Source: Candidatus Woesearchaeota archaeon
GTDB lineage: Archaea > Nanobdellota > Nanobdellia > Woesearchaeales > ARS49
Length of the DNA: 10,902 nt
Direction of reading: 5' to 3'
NCBI GenBank assembly: GCA_019323135.1
Contig: JAHWHT010000031.1
Span: 1-10,902, forward strand
The notes under the pieces are model-generated. The model saw only the letters and a program-made list of their open reading frames with translations. It ran no database searches and was not told the origin of the DNA. The translations under genes were made by a program, and so were the position numbers. Shown here in pieces: positions 1 through 7,467 of the stretch (position 1 is its first letter; each line of letters opens with the position of its first letter).

Positions 1-976
1 TCTTATCAAAATCCATGAAATCAATCTTTGCAGCACCTTTTCTAACTAGCATGTCTGCTACCGGATTGCCAATTGCACCGCATCCACAAACTAAGAAAGT
101 TTTACCTTCTAAAGATGTATTTATGTTGGGCAGGTCATCTAAATTTAGTGTTGTTATTAGATTTTCTGCGGCATCGTGGCAACCAATTGAAAAATCCTCT
201 TGGGTCATTGATGTTCTCAAACAATTGGTATGCTGTTGTTTGATATTTTGTGATGCTTGTGGGTGTTTGATTGAATACTTGAGTGTATCTCTAAATGGTC
301 CCCGCTCTTTATGCGGTTTTTTAATATCTTTTTGGGATGCTGAAATAATCTCTTTATGTCTATTAAATAACCGCTTTCTAAAGAATTCTATTGCTATGCT
401 AGATAGTATGTGGCTCGTTGTAACATCTTGATCTTTTCCTTCGTATCTATCTATTTCTTTTTCATCTGCAATGTCTTCTGCATCATCATTTTCGCTTGGA
501 GAATAGTGTGTTAGTGTGAAGTCCTGTGCGTTGCAGCCTCCTAGAAAAACTTCTACTGGCTTTTCCGCAGATAACTGTATTCCGTATTCTATGCTTTGTA
601 ATTGAGAGCTTAGATCTTGTGTAAAATCAAAAATTGCATCTGGATTGAGTTGTTTTATGAGTCTATCATTGTTTAGATAGCTTTCTTCAACTGCTTCGAC
701 ATTTACAGTCGTATTTAAATCGCCTGATTTAAATCTTAAATCATTAACAATTTTTTCAAGTTGTTTTCCTTGTTTTTTCGCTGGATTCATTGCCTGCTCA
801 AGAAAAAAACCAGAACCTTGTTCGTCACCAACTAGATAAATTGTACCAATGCCCAACATTGCTGCAGTCTTTATTGCTTCTATTCCTGTTATGCTTAGTC
901 CAGTAATAAGAATTTTTGCATCATTTATCAGTTTCTGTCCCGTCTCTCCCCATATTGCTTGATTTCTGCTGGTCAT
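1..976 (-). CDS. E1-like activating enzyme with two ThiF/Rossmann modules (3' end missing)
   Basis: Probable ATP-dependent activator of a ubiquitin-like protein, cytosolic. 325 codons are visible before the left window edge. Residues 4-16 read RNQAIWGETGQKL, matching the R-Q-x-x-L-W-G-x-x-G-Q entry motif of SAE1/UBA1-type E1s. It is followed by a Rossmann strand and turn at 21-31 (ILITGLSITG), where the glycine loop is G-x4-G rather than canonical GxGxxG. A second module begins near residue 290: FLVCGCGAIGN has an intact GxGxxG at 298-303, followed by an acidic strand end, MDFD, at 321-324. So the first module looks degenerate and the second looks nucleotide-binding, as in eukaryotic E1s (inactive then active adenylation domains). 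Catalytic cysteine and C-terminal domains lie outside the window. It is the last visible gene of the operon: ATG lies one base after the JAB-gene stop, with GGAGGT eight bases upstream. The E1-like call is confident; the substrate is unknown. Confidence 0.5.
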   Translation of the reverse strand, partial: MTSRNQAIWGETGQKLINDAKILITGLSITGIEAIKTAAMLGIGTIYLVGDEQGSGFFLEQAMNPAKKQGKQLEKIVNDLRFKSGDLNTTVNVEAVEESYLNNDRLIKQLNPDAIFDFTQDLSSQLQSIEYGIQLSAEKPVEVFLGGCNAQDFTLTHYSPSENDDAEDIADEKEIDRYEGKDQDVTTSHILSSIAIEFFRKRLFNRHKEIISASQKDIKKPHKERGPFRDTLKYSIKHPQASQNIKQQHTNCLRTSMTQEDFSIGCHDAAENLITTLNLDDLPNINTSLEGKTFLVCGCGAIGNPVADMLVRKGAAKIDFMDFDK

Positions 977-977
977 T

Positions 978-2552
978 TTAGATAACCTCCAATAGCTTAT
1001 CTAGTCTCTCAATTTGTTTTTGGTAGAGTTCGCTTGGCAACTGCCTTGCATTTTCTATTAATTCCTGGATTTCTACGTGTCTTGTCTCTGCTTCTAGTGT
1101 TCTCTCTTTGTTTTCTTCTTTTATTTTAGCGTATCTCTTGATTTTTCCTTGGATAATCAATAACTGTCTTGATATGTATGAATGTAAATCATTCTGCTGT
1201 TGCTGCAGCAAACTTTTTGTTTCCTGTAGATCTGGAGTGTTTTCAGTTTGTTCTAATAAATTTGTAAGTTCTTGTTTTGTCTCTGTAATGTATTTTCCTG
1301 CAATATTCACATATTTATTGCTGAATTCATTTGGCAGGCGCCATTTAAAGAACAAAATTTCTGTTGCTAATTTACGCGCCTGACGAATTGTTTCATTTAC
1401 TTCAGGCATGTATTCTTCAGGTACTTGATTTTCTTGCATCTGCAGGATTGGTATTTTTTTAGATGGGGATATGTTGATGCTTTTTTGCGGTAATAAGTGA
1501 TCTAACTGAATTGGAACCGATAATTGAGATATAACTTTTGGTTTAAATACTGTCTGTATTTTATCTAAATAATTTTCAATCACTTGGTCTTTATTTCTCG
1601 TGCCTAATTTTCCACCCTCCTTAATAAAATCGAAAATCCAATCTGGACAATCTTCTTGTGTTGTAAAAAAAGCAAATAAATCCAGTATTTGTTCAAAAGG
1701 CGGTTCTGTATTATATGCATATTTTAACCGTGAACTGCAATGGGCACTAATTCTGCGTATAAAAAATTCTATTTCTTCAGTATATTGATTATTCGCTATT
1801 TTGTATCTTGCGAGATTTTCAGAAAAACGTCTTAATGTTTTATCTGCTCTTTTGCTAGTAAGTTGTTGATATTGCCGTTCATATTCTTGGAATGCAGGTG
1901 GAAGACGCCCAAATATAGGGAAAAAAACCCTTGCGGCAAGCTGTTGTATGATTGTTTCTTGACTTTTATCATCTGCGGTAATTTGTCCAGATACGTCCGG
2001 TATTGATTCAACAATGGTTTCTTTACTATATTTTTTAGGAGGAATTACTTTAGAAGTTAAATCCTCTTCTCGATACCACATCTCAGCATAAATATCCTGT
2101 CTTATATTGACTACTATGCTGGATACTTTGCTTATGGATGTTGTTGGGCGGTTTTTAGATGGTAAATATATTATATTGTTTGCTGCGCACGATGGTAAAA
2201 CTGATTTCATAAGTGCTTCATCGTCTGTTGGCGAATGAAATCCTCTATTGTGCCCATGGCCATGAGCTATGCCAATTTGAACCAAGCCGTTATTATTTAT
2301 CTCTTTTTGAGACTTTAAATTTGCTTTTGGCGAAGCCTTACATTCGGATCCGCTGACTTTCTGATCGTGAGTAATTATGAAATCAATAATTTTTCTGTTT
2401 CCCTTGTTTGGCATGTTTTTATCTGTTACACTAATGCATCCAAATTCCAAGCCCTGCATTATATCTGTCATTATCGCTATTTTTTCAAGGGCGCTTTCTG
2501 TGACTTTAATCGTGTCACGTGTTTCTCTTTTTGAAATGTTTTTGAATCTCAT
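978..2552 (-). CDS. JAB/JAMM-domain metalloprotease with long helical C-terminal region
   Basis: Predicted zinc isopeptidase (deubiquitinase-like) that would remove or mature a ubiquitin-like modifier. The JAMM signature E-(n)-HxH-x7-S-x2-D is complete: Glu36 in GLEFGCISV, His97 and His99 in AHGHGHNRG, Ser107 and Asp110 in HSPTDDE. The JAB fold should cover about residues 15-165. The remaining roughly 360 residues are not a domain I recognise; residues 429-524 are Gln/Glu/Lys/Leu-rich and look helical or coiled-coil, ending in a leucine-rich stretch (ERLDKLLEVI), so oligomerisation or partner binding is plausible. The protein is much longer than a stand-alone JAB domain. Its ATG overlaps the stop of the E2-like gene in an ATGA arrangement, and its TAA is one base before the E1-like ATG. 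Position between E2-like and E1-like genes strongly supports a role in a ubiquitin-like pathway. Domain call high confidence; target unknown. Confidence 0.5.
   Translation of the reverse strand: MRFKNISKRETRDTIKVTESALEKIAIMTDIMQGLEFGCISVTDKNMPNKGNRKIIDFIITHDQKVSGSECKASPKANLKSQKEINNNGLVQIGIAHGHGHNRGFHSPTDDEALMKSVLPSCAANNIIYLPSKNRPTTSISKVSSIVVNIRQDIYAEMWYREEDLTSKVIPPKKYSKETIVESIPDVSGQITADDKSQETIIQQLAARVFFPIFGRLPPAFQEYERQYQQLTSKRADKTLRRFSENLARYKIANNQYTEEIEFFIRRISAHCSSRLKYAYNTEPPFEQILDLFAFFTTQEDCPDWIFDFIKEGGKLGTRNKDQVIENYLDKIQTVFKPKVISQLSVPIQLDHLLPQKSINISPSKKIPILQMQENQVPEEYMPEVNETIRQARKLATEILFFKWRLPNEFSNKYVNIAGKYITETKQELTNLLEQTENTPDLQETKSLLQQQQNDLHSYISRQLLIIQGKIKRYAKIKEENKERTLEAETRHVEIQELIENARQLPSELYQKQIERLDKLLEVI
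985..990 (-). promoter_or_regulatory. Shine-Dalgarno of the E1-like gene
   Basis: GGAGGT on the minus strand lies inside the last codons of the JAB gene, eight bases before the ATG at 976. It fixes the E1 start and implies efficient independent initiation on the polycistronic message. Confidence 0.5.
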
Positions 2553-3832
2553 TGCATATCCCAGGTTAGTTTATCATCTGCCCAGCCAATTGGCATTTTG
2601 CAGTCTTCGTATTCTGGAAAATCTTTCCAGATGCTGGAGTAGGTGGGAGCTGTTTGTCCACTTTTTGCACTCTCGCCTCTATCTTCTTGAAGCCCGGTTT
2701 CTATTTTTCTTAGTGCATCAGTTATTGAATCTTTTATTGCTAATAAAAATTTCTTTCTTGAATCCCAAGTAAATTTCTCGTTTTCTCCAGGATAAGAGTA
2801 TAATGAACCGTCTGGTTTGTATCCTTTAGTGCATAAATGTGGGTTTTTTTCATTTAGGATGGCAGGATGGATATATGGTTTTGGACGTAAAATACGAATA
2901 TTCTTATATCTTGGGTGTAAAACATAAAAAAGTTCACTGTCTTTTGCACATATCTTCAGACCAACTGTGCATGGAGGAAACCAACCATAAAATTTTTGTG
3001 AACCAGTATGCCAAATTTGAAAATATCCTTTGTTTTCGTCAGTACGTCTGTGTTGATAAAGATAATAGCTATTTTCTAATTTTACCCAGCCTATATTTAG
3101 TGTTGAATTTTCTTTTTGTTTTGCTTTGAGATTAGCAGCTACGTCTTTTTCAATTCTTGTTTGATTTTTTAACTCTGCTGTTTCTTTTTTGTAAAATTCG
3201 TCTAATTTTTTCTTAAAAGCTATCTCAATTTCCTGTGAATATTTATGGTTAAATTCTTTTGCAGAACACAAAAATTCTGGCCAATAGTTTTTGTTATGGA
3301 GCTGAACTCGTTCTCCATTAGGTGATAGCCCTGACCGCTCTATTAATCTAAAACAAGTATCACAAATAAGAAGCAAGGATGTTGATTTGGCAAGTGTTCT
3401 TGTCAGCACAGAGCTTTTTTCACCCGTATTCAAACTAAACCGAGATGTATCTGTTCGAACTGTGAATCTGTTAGAACTACTTTGTAAAATTTCTTCCCCT
3501 GTATTCATCCAATTATCTAAAGCGTATTGTAAAAAATTCATCAAAAGAAGATGATCGTCTTTATTTTCACGAGCTATTTGTTTTTGTCGAAGATTTTCTT
3601 GTTGCTGGCGAATCTCTTCGCCTCTTTTGTTTACATCTTCATACTTTAAATCTGCATCTTCTTTTTCTTGAATATTAATAGATCTGACAAGTCCTGCTCT
3701 GTATCCGTTAATTTCTAGGAAATCTGAAGTTTTCTGTAAAGGATCTAAGTTAAAGATAGCATCATCTATGTGTGACACTATGCGAGGCTTTCCTGCCTTT
3801 ACATCACTAAATACAAATGTTTCACTGCTCAT
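2549..3832 (-). CDS. E2-like (ubiquitin-conjugating-enzyme-fold) protein with coiled-coil N-terminal part
   Basis: Candidate E2-like conjugating enzyme. Residues 317-334 read PKPYIHPAILNEKNPHLC, resembling the E2 core: a proline-rich strand, an HPN-type motif (here His322-Pro323-Ala324), and a cysteine 12 residues after the histidine (10 in UBC enzymes such as UbcH5). It is followed by Trp356 and an amphipathic helix, FTWDSRKKFLLAIKDSI, which matches the W-S-P...L-L-x-I segment after the active Cys of E2s. Cys334 is the presumed catalytic residue. The upstream WFPPCTVGLKI region may supply the beta-sheet. Residues 55-100 are charged and Gln-rich (probable coiled coil); residues 1-240 otherwise match nothing I know, and contain an isolated CxxC at 157-160. 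It overlaps the upstream 147-residue gene by 11 bases and the JAB gene by 4. The E2 assignment rests on motifs plus neighbourhood and is moderately confident. Confidence 0.5.
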   Translation of the reverse strand: MSSETFVFSDVKAGKPRIVSHIDDAIFNLDPLQKTSDFLEINGYRAGLVRSINIQEKEDADLKYEDVNKRGEEIRQQQENLRQKQIARENKDDHLLLMNFLQYALDNWMNTGEEILQSSSNRFTVRTDTSRFSLNTGEKSSVLTRTLAKSTSLLLICDTCFRLIERSGLSPNGERVQLHNKNYWPEFLCSAKEFNHKYSQEIEIAFKKKLDEFYKKETAELKNQTRIEKDVAANLKAKQKENSTLNIGWVKLENSYYLYQHRRTDENKGYFQIWHTGSQKFYGWFPPCTVGLKICAKDSELFYVLHPRYKNIRILRPKPYIHPAILNEKNPHLCTKGYKPDGSLYSYPGENEKFTWDSRKKFLLAIKDSITDALRKIETGLQEDRGESAKSGQTAPTYSSIWKDFPEYEDCKMPIGWADDKLTWDMQ

Positions 3833-4265
3833 ATCCTAGGAAAGTAGGGGGTGCAATTATGAACTCTTGGTATAATATGTCTTTTTCGGTTCCTTGCAAT
3901 GTTGCACAAGTTGATATTAAAATATCTCGCAAAAGTTTATCTCTTTGATCTTTTATAACTTTTTTAGTGTTTCTATCAATTTTACAAGCCATCACTCTTC
4001 CATCTACTGTTCCAACTTCATAAAAACCATGCCCATCATTTCTTATGAAATCTTTCATTTCATCTGCAATTAATTTAGATTCGGGACTAACGTCAGTAAT
4101 AGTGCTGTCTGCTAGCATTAAGTCTATTGTGTCTCGAACATTTCGATTCTCTATTTTTCCATGCTGATACTCATTATGTATCATCCATTGTAATTTTGTT
4201 TCGCTTCCACATAATCGCAAGTCTAACAAAATATATTTTTCATTAAGTTCTTTTACTGTTACCAT
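3822..4265 (-). CDS. Unrecognised 147-residue protein in the E1-E2-JAB operon
   Basis: I do not recognise this family. It is a compact, probably soluble alpha/beta protein without signal peptide or membrane segment. Visible blocks are an N-terminal stretch (EKYILLDLRLCGSETKLQW, residues about 9-27) of alternating hydrophobics ending in Trp, a helix-like RDTIDLML, a central DGHGFYEVGTVDGRVMACKI block that looks like a beta-hairpin, and a helix-like KLLRDILISTCATL. The C-terminus is FLGYEQ, with no Gly-Gly, so a classical conjugatable tail is absent. It starts nine bases after the Pro/Lys-rich gene and has a strong GGAGGT site 11 bases upstream; its end overlaps the E2-like gene by 11 bases. 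Its place directly ahead of the E2-like gene suggests a small partner, possibly an adaptor or a divergent modifier, but that is only inference. It is real by coding length, ribosome-binding site and coupling. Confidence 0.5.
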   Translation of the reverse strand: MVTVKELNEKYILLDLRLCGSETKLQWMIHNEYQHGKIENRNVRDTIDLMLADSTITDVSPESKLIADEMKDFIRNDGHGFYEVGTVDGRVMACKIDRNTKKVIKDQRDKLLRDILISTCATLQGTEKDILYQEFIIAPPTFLGYEQ

Positions 4266-4274
4266 TTTTCTGTT

Positions 4275-5183
4275 TTACCTCCACTTCAGGCTTTTTTCAG
4301 GCCCGCTTAATTTATATTTTTTCTCCTGATTATATGCAGGATCTTGGGTGAGTAGTAATTCCATAACTTCTGGAAATGTGTTATCTGATGTAGTTAGTCC
4401 ATCTTTTTCTAATTTCTTTAGCAATTGCTCTAAAAGTGCTGTAGGGTTTGCCCTGAGCTGAACTTTGATTGCAGTTCTTGAGTACTTTGGTCTTGCTGGT
4501 TCTTTTACCGGCTTTTTTTCTTTTGCTGCGTATGTAGTTCCTGGTTGATTGTATTTAATTTCTGGCTGTGCTTGAACAACAGGTGGTTGTATAGCTGGCT
4601 CAGGTATTGTTTTAGGTGCTGCAGGTTTGGTTTCTCTAGGCTTTTCTGGTGCAGCCTTTGGTTTTGGTGCTGAGGCTGGCTTTTTTTCAGGCCTTGGCTC
4701 TTCTGGTTTGACTACTGCAGGCGGTGTTTCTTTTACAATGGGAGTAGGTGTCTGCGGTTTTTCTGGTTGTTTAACTGCTTTTTTTGCGCTTGATTGTACT
4801 GTAGGAATTGGAATGGGTTTTTCTATTGGTTTTGTTTCTTTTTTTGCAGGTGCTTGCGGTGCTGTTGGAGGAATCACTGGCTTTTTTTCTGGCTGTGGTT
4901 TTGGAGTAGTTATAATTGGTTTTTGTGATTCTGTTGGGGTAGCTTTCTCAGGTGGTTTTTCTTTAGGTGTTGGGAGAGCTATTCCTTGCTTTTCATATAC
5001 TTCATCTAAATTGATTACTGGCAAAATTGGGACAGACTTTGCAGTATCTGAGTCTGATACATTAATTCCTTGCTTCTCAAAAATTTCATCTAAATTGATT
5101 ACAGGAATTTCTGGCTTCTTTGATTTGCCTAGCAATTTATCTAAATCAATCGGGTCAATGTTTGGTTTTGGTTTTTCACTCAT
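4275..5183 (-). CDS. Pro/Lys-rich low-complexity protein with repeated N-terminal peptide motif
   Basis: 302 residues from the ATG at 5183; an in-frame ATG at 5216 would add 11 residues but overlaps the kinase gene by 32 bases. I prefer 5183 because it lies one base after the kinase stop, the same TAA-A-ATG junction seen before the E1-like gene. Residues 26-40 (IPVINLDEIFEKQGI) and 54-68 (LPVINLDEVYEKQGI) are near-identical; residues 9-18 (IDPIDLDKLL) are a shorter third version. These look like linear docking motifs. About residues 70-233 are Pro, Lys, Glu, Ala and Thr repeats and should be disordered. Residues 234-302 (from YSRTAIKVQL to the end) are less biased, Leu-rich and helix-like, probably a small folded domain. 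No enzymatic motif is seen. It is likely a scaffold or tether for operon partners, perhaps a kinase substrate (many Thr and Ser). The C-terminus, SLKWR, lacks Gly-Gly. Coding status is clear; role is inferred. Confidence 0.5.
   Translation of the reverse strand: MSEKPKPNIDPIDLDKLLGKSKKPEIPVINLDEIFEKQGINVSDSDTAKSVPILPVINLDEVYEKQGIALPTPKEKPPEKATPTESQKPIITTPKPQPEKKPVIPPTAPQAPAKKETKPIEKPIPIPTVQSSAKKAVKQPEKPQTPTPIVKETPPAVVKPEEPRPEKKPASAPKPKAAPEKPRETKPAAPKTIPEPAIQPPVVQAQPEIKYNQPGTTYAAKEKKPVKEPARPKYSRTAIKVQLRANPTALLEQLLKKLEKDGLTTSDNTFPEVMELLLTQDPAYNQEKKYKLSGPEKSLKWR
4277..4282 (-). promoter_or_regulatory. Shine-Dalgarno of the 147-residue gene
   Basis: GGAGGT on the minus strand, 11 bases before the ATG at 4265, and overlapping the first base of the TAA that ends the Pro/Lys-rich gene. 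It supports the chosen start and suggests translation restarts here. Confidence 0.5.
4981..5105 (-). repeat. Imperfect 41-base direct repeat encoding the PVINLDE motif
   Basis: Copies at 4981-5021 and 5065-5105 differ at five positions by eye. Each encodes PVINLDE(I/V)(F/Y)EKQGI. The spacing is 84 bases (28 codons), so the duplication is in frame. A weaker third copy near 5130-5155 encodes IDPIDLDKLL. The conserved protein sequence with some silent drift suggests selection on the peptide. Confidence 0.5.
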
Positions 5184-5184
5184 T

Positions 5185-7467
5185 TTATTGTAGCCTGCCT
5201 GATAAAGATTTAACATAATTTATTCCGTGTTCTTTTGCTTTGTCTAGATTACCTGCTTGAAAATGTGCTTGTGCTAGAAAATTGTGCAATTCACTCAGTG
5301 GATTGATTGAGAGTGCTTTTTCAAGATGTTCGATGGCTTCTGCAGGGCGATTTTGTTCTATGCAAATTCTGCCTAGATTGTAATTTGATTCAAAATCAGC
5401 AGGATCTTCCTTCACTGCTATTTGCAATGCAGCCAGGGCATCTTTTTGCTGATTATTGCTTGCGTAAATCACTGCAATATTATTCAAAATTTTTATTGAT
5501 TCGCTCTTGCCTGCACTCTTTCTAAGTTCTCGAGAATTTCTATATTTGCCAGTTACGTAGTTGCAGCTGCTTCCTGTAAATTGCATAGCGCAGCCCATGT
5601 TGAATGTGATATTAGGATTTTGCGGTCCAATTTTCGCTGCTTCTTCAAAATGTGATACTGCATCATCATAATTTGCCGCTGCAAATGCTGTCAAACCTTT
5701 CTTAAAGTGCATCTCTTGTATTGTTTCATCAGATACTCTGCTTTCATAAGCTTGGATTTTGTCAAAAAACTTGCTAATTTTTGGACTAATTATTGCATTG
5801 TGTGGGTTGTTTTCAAACGCTTTTTTAAGTTCAATGCAGTGCTGCAAATCAGTTGCAGTTGGTTCTTTTGATTCAAGTGAGTCTAAATAGTGATTGGCTC
5901 TGCTCACTGCGCGAGAAATTGGGTCATAATTGCCATCCTCTAAAATAATTATTTCGTCGCTTGGTAATTCATCTACTGTTTGTATTAATTCATTCAAAGA
6001 CTTATTACTTTCTTTTGATGCTGCTTCTATTTTTAATGTTCGACTGGTTAAAAGTACATCTAGTAAAATATCTGTTTTTAGTCCGCATATTTTGTAAAGC
6101 TCTTGTATTTGCTTGCTCATCACATAAACATTACGTCGGACAGTAGGGTTCATCTGCTTTAAAACTGCATCTACTTGGGCTTGGTACATTGCTGTCATGC
6201 TTGTCTCACCAGACATGTGTTCTTGGGTTATCCTAAACATTTTTAGATAATTCCTGACAGCATTTTTGATTGGTTTAAGCCTTTCTTTTAGATCCTGCTC
6301 AAATACTCGGATAAGGTGAGATTTCTTGGTGTCTATACCTTCTCTGTTCAAATCCATATAAAATTTGTTTTTTGCAATAGCTGCTTTTTTCGCAGTATCT
6401 AGCTTAAAATCAAAACTTGCATTGATTGCATCTGCAAGACTGTTAACTTCTTCAAAAGCGAGCGTGATTTCTTCCATTCTCTTGTAATCAAGAGCAATGT
6501 GCAGATCTGCTCTCATCTCTGCAGCAGTAGTGTATCTATCTCCTGCTTCTGGCTGTGTTGCTTTTTTGACAATTTCAACAAGAAATCTAGTTTTTCCAAT
6601 AGGTTTTTTTGTTGAGTGGAACTTTCGAATAGTTGCTTTTTGTATCTCTTCTTGTCTGTTTTTATCTGATAACACTTGGCTATCTTTTATTTTTTTATGT
6701 TCTGTTTGTAGTGAAGTATCTTGCTGTGTTAATTGAGTTGTTTGATTACGCCAAGATTTTTCAGTTGAATGAATTGCTTCATACAGGCAGACGCCTAAGG
6801 AAAATATATCACCAAGACCTCCTTGTCTTTCTGTTTCTGGGGGTTTGTAACCAACTGTGCCCATTACAGAGATACTATCATCTATGAAACAAGCTAATCC
6901 AATATCAATTATCTTAGGAGTTATTTTTTGACCATTTAATTGAAATCGAAGATGCGCTGGTTTTATGTCTCTATGTGCGACTCCAATGGTATCGTGCAGA
7001 TAATCTAAACAGTCTGCATAGTTTATGAATGCGCCTATCTTTTCTTCTAGTGTGAATTTTCTTTCGTCTATGCCTCTTTGAAGATCCCAGAAACTGTATT
7101 CTACATGTTCCATTGCTAAGAAGAGCTGATTCTCATAAGTCGTGAATCCTTTTCTTTGAGGAATAAAAGGACAAGTTCCTTGCTCTTCTTCAGAATATAT
7201 TCTTTTGATTACTTCTGTTTCACGACCTTCTGGTAAATCTGTGTGAGTAATTGGGAGAGTTTTTATTGCAATTGGCTTGTTTAGCCGGTCAACTGCCCAA
7301 AATACCAGGCCTGGACCTTCGCCGGCAGGTTTTGGGGGCTGAAAATCTATTTTATAATCCTTCCAACCAATAGCCTGCAGATAATTCTCGCATCTACGTA
7401 CGAGAGTTTGCGGCCAATCTGTTCTAGAACTGGCTCTTGATTTTTTCTCAGGTTTTTTCTTGCTCAT
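5185..7467 (-). CDS. Eukaryotic-type Ser/Thr protein kinase with C-terminal TPRs
   Basis: Soluble 760-residue Hanks-type kinase fused to tetratricopeptide repeats. Kinase landmarks in order: Gly-rich loop PAGEGPG (47-53), ATP-anchoring Lys69 in IAIKTL, catalytic loop HRDIKPAH (165-172) with Asp167 and Lys169, metal-binding Asp188 in IIDIGLA, PPE at 209-211, and GDIFSLGVCLYE (219-230) for the usual DxWSxG. Two departures stand out: the conserved catalytic-loop Asn is His172, and DFG is DIG. Catalytic Lys and both Asps remain, so activity is plausible but not certain. Residues about 320-585 are helical and unrecognised. Residues 586-755 contain about four TPRs (for example NYNLGRICIEQNRPAEAIEH), one interrupted by an insertion near 633-660. 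No membrane segment is seen, unlike many bacterial PknB-type kinases. The ATG overlaps the previous stop as ATGA and lacks an obvious ribosome-binding site, implying translational coupling. TPRs probably recruit partners. Confidence 0.5.
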   Translation of the reverse strand: MSKKKPEKKSRASSRTDWPQTLVRRCENYLQAIGWKDYKIDFQPPKPAGEGPGLVFWAVDRLNKPIAIKTLPITHTDLPEGRETEVIKRIYSEEEQGTCPFIPQRKGFTTYENQLFLAMEHVEYSFWDLQRGIDERKFTLEEKIGAFINYADCLDYLHDTIGVAHRDIKPAHLRFQLNGQKITPKIIDIGLACFIDDSISVMGTVGYKPPETERQGGLGDIFSLGVCLYEAIHSTEKSWRNQTTQLTQQDTSLQTEHKKIKDSQVLSDKNRQEEIQKATIRKFHSTKKPIGKTRFLVEIVKKATQPEAGDRYTTAAEMRADLHIALDYKRMEEITLAFEEVNSLADAINASFDFKLDTAKKAAIAKNKFYMDLNREGIDTKKSHLIRVFEQDLKERLKPIKNAVRNYLKMFRITQEHMSGETSMTAMYQAQVDAVLKQMNPTVRRNVYVMSKQIQELYKICGLKTDILLDVLLTSRTLKIEAASKESNKSLNELIQTVDELPSDEIIILEDGNYDPISRAVSRANHYLDSLESKEPTATDLQHCIELKKAFENNPHNAIISPKISKFFDKIQAYESRVSDETIQEMHFKKGLTAFAAANYDDAVSHFEEAAKIGPQNPNITFNMGCAMQFTGSSCNYVTGKYRNSRELRKSAGKSESIKILNNIAVIYASNNQQKDALAALQIAVKEDPADFESNYNLGRICIEQNRPAEAIEHLEKALSINPLSELHNFLAQAHFQAGNLDKAKEHGINYVKSLSGRLQ

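Noticed and set aside
2700..3130. Plus-strand frames opposite the E2-like gene
   Set aside because: No recognisable motifs and hydrophobic composition typical of antisense AT-rich coding sequence; the minus strand carries coupled genes.
3350..3365. CxxC (Cys157, Cys160) in the E2-like protein as a zinc finger
   Set aside because: There is no matching second CxxC or clear Cys/His pair nearby, so a RING or treble-clef domain cannot be supported.
4627..5193. Long plus-strand Gly/Phe-rich reading frame opposite the Pro/Lys-rich gene
   Set aside because: Its composition is simply the complement of Pro and Lys/Glu codons; it has no ribosome-binding site and the minus-strand gene fits the operon.
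4275..5216. Longer start at 5216 for the Pro/Lys-rich protein
   Set aside because: It would overlap the kinase gene by 32 bases; the ATG at 5183 gives the same one-base junction seen before the E1-like gene.
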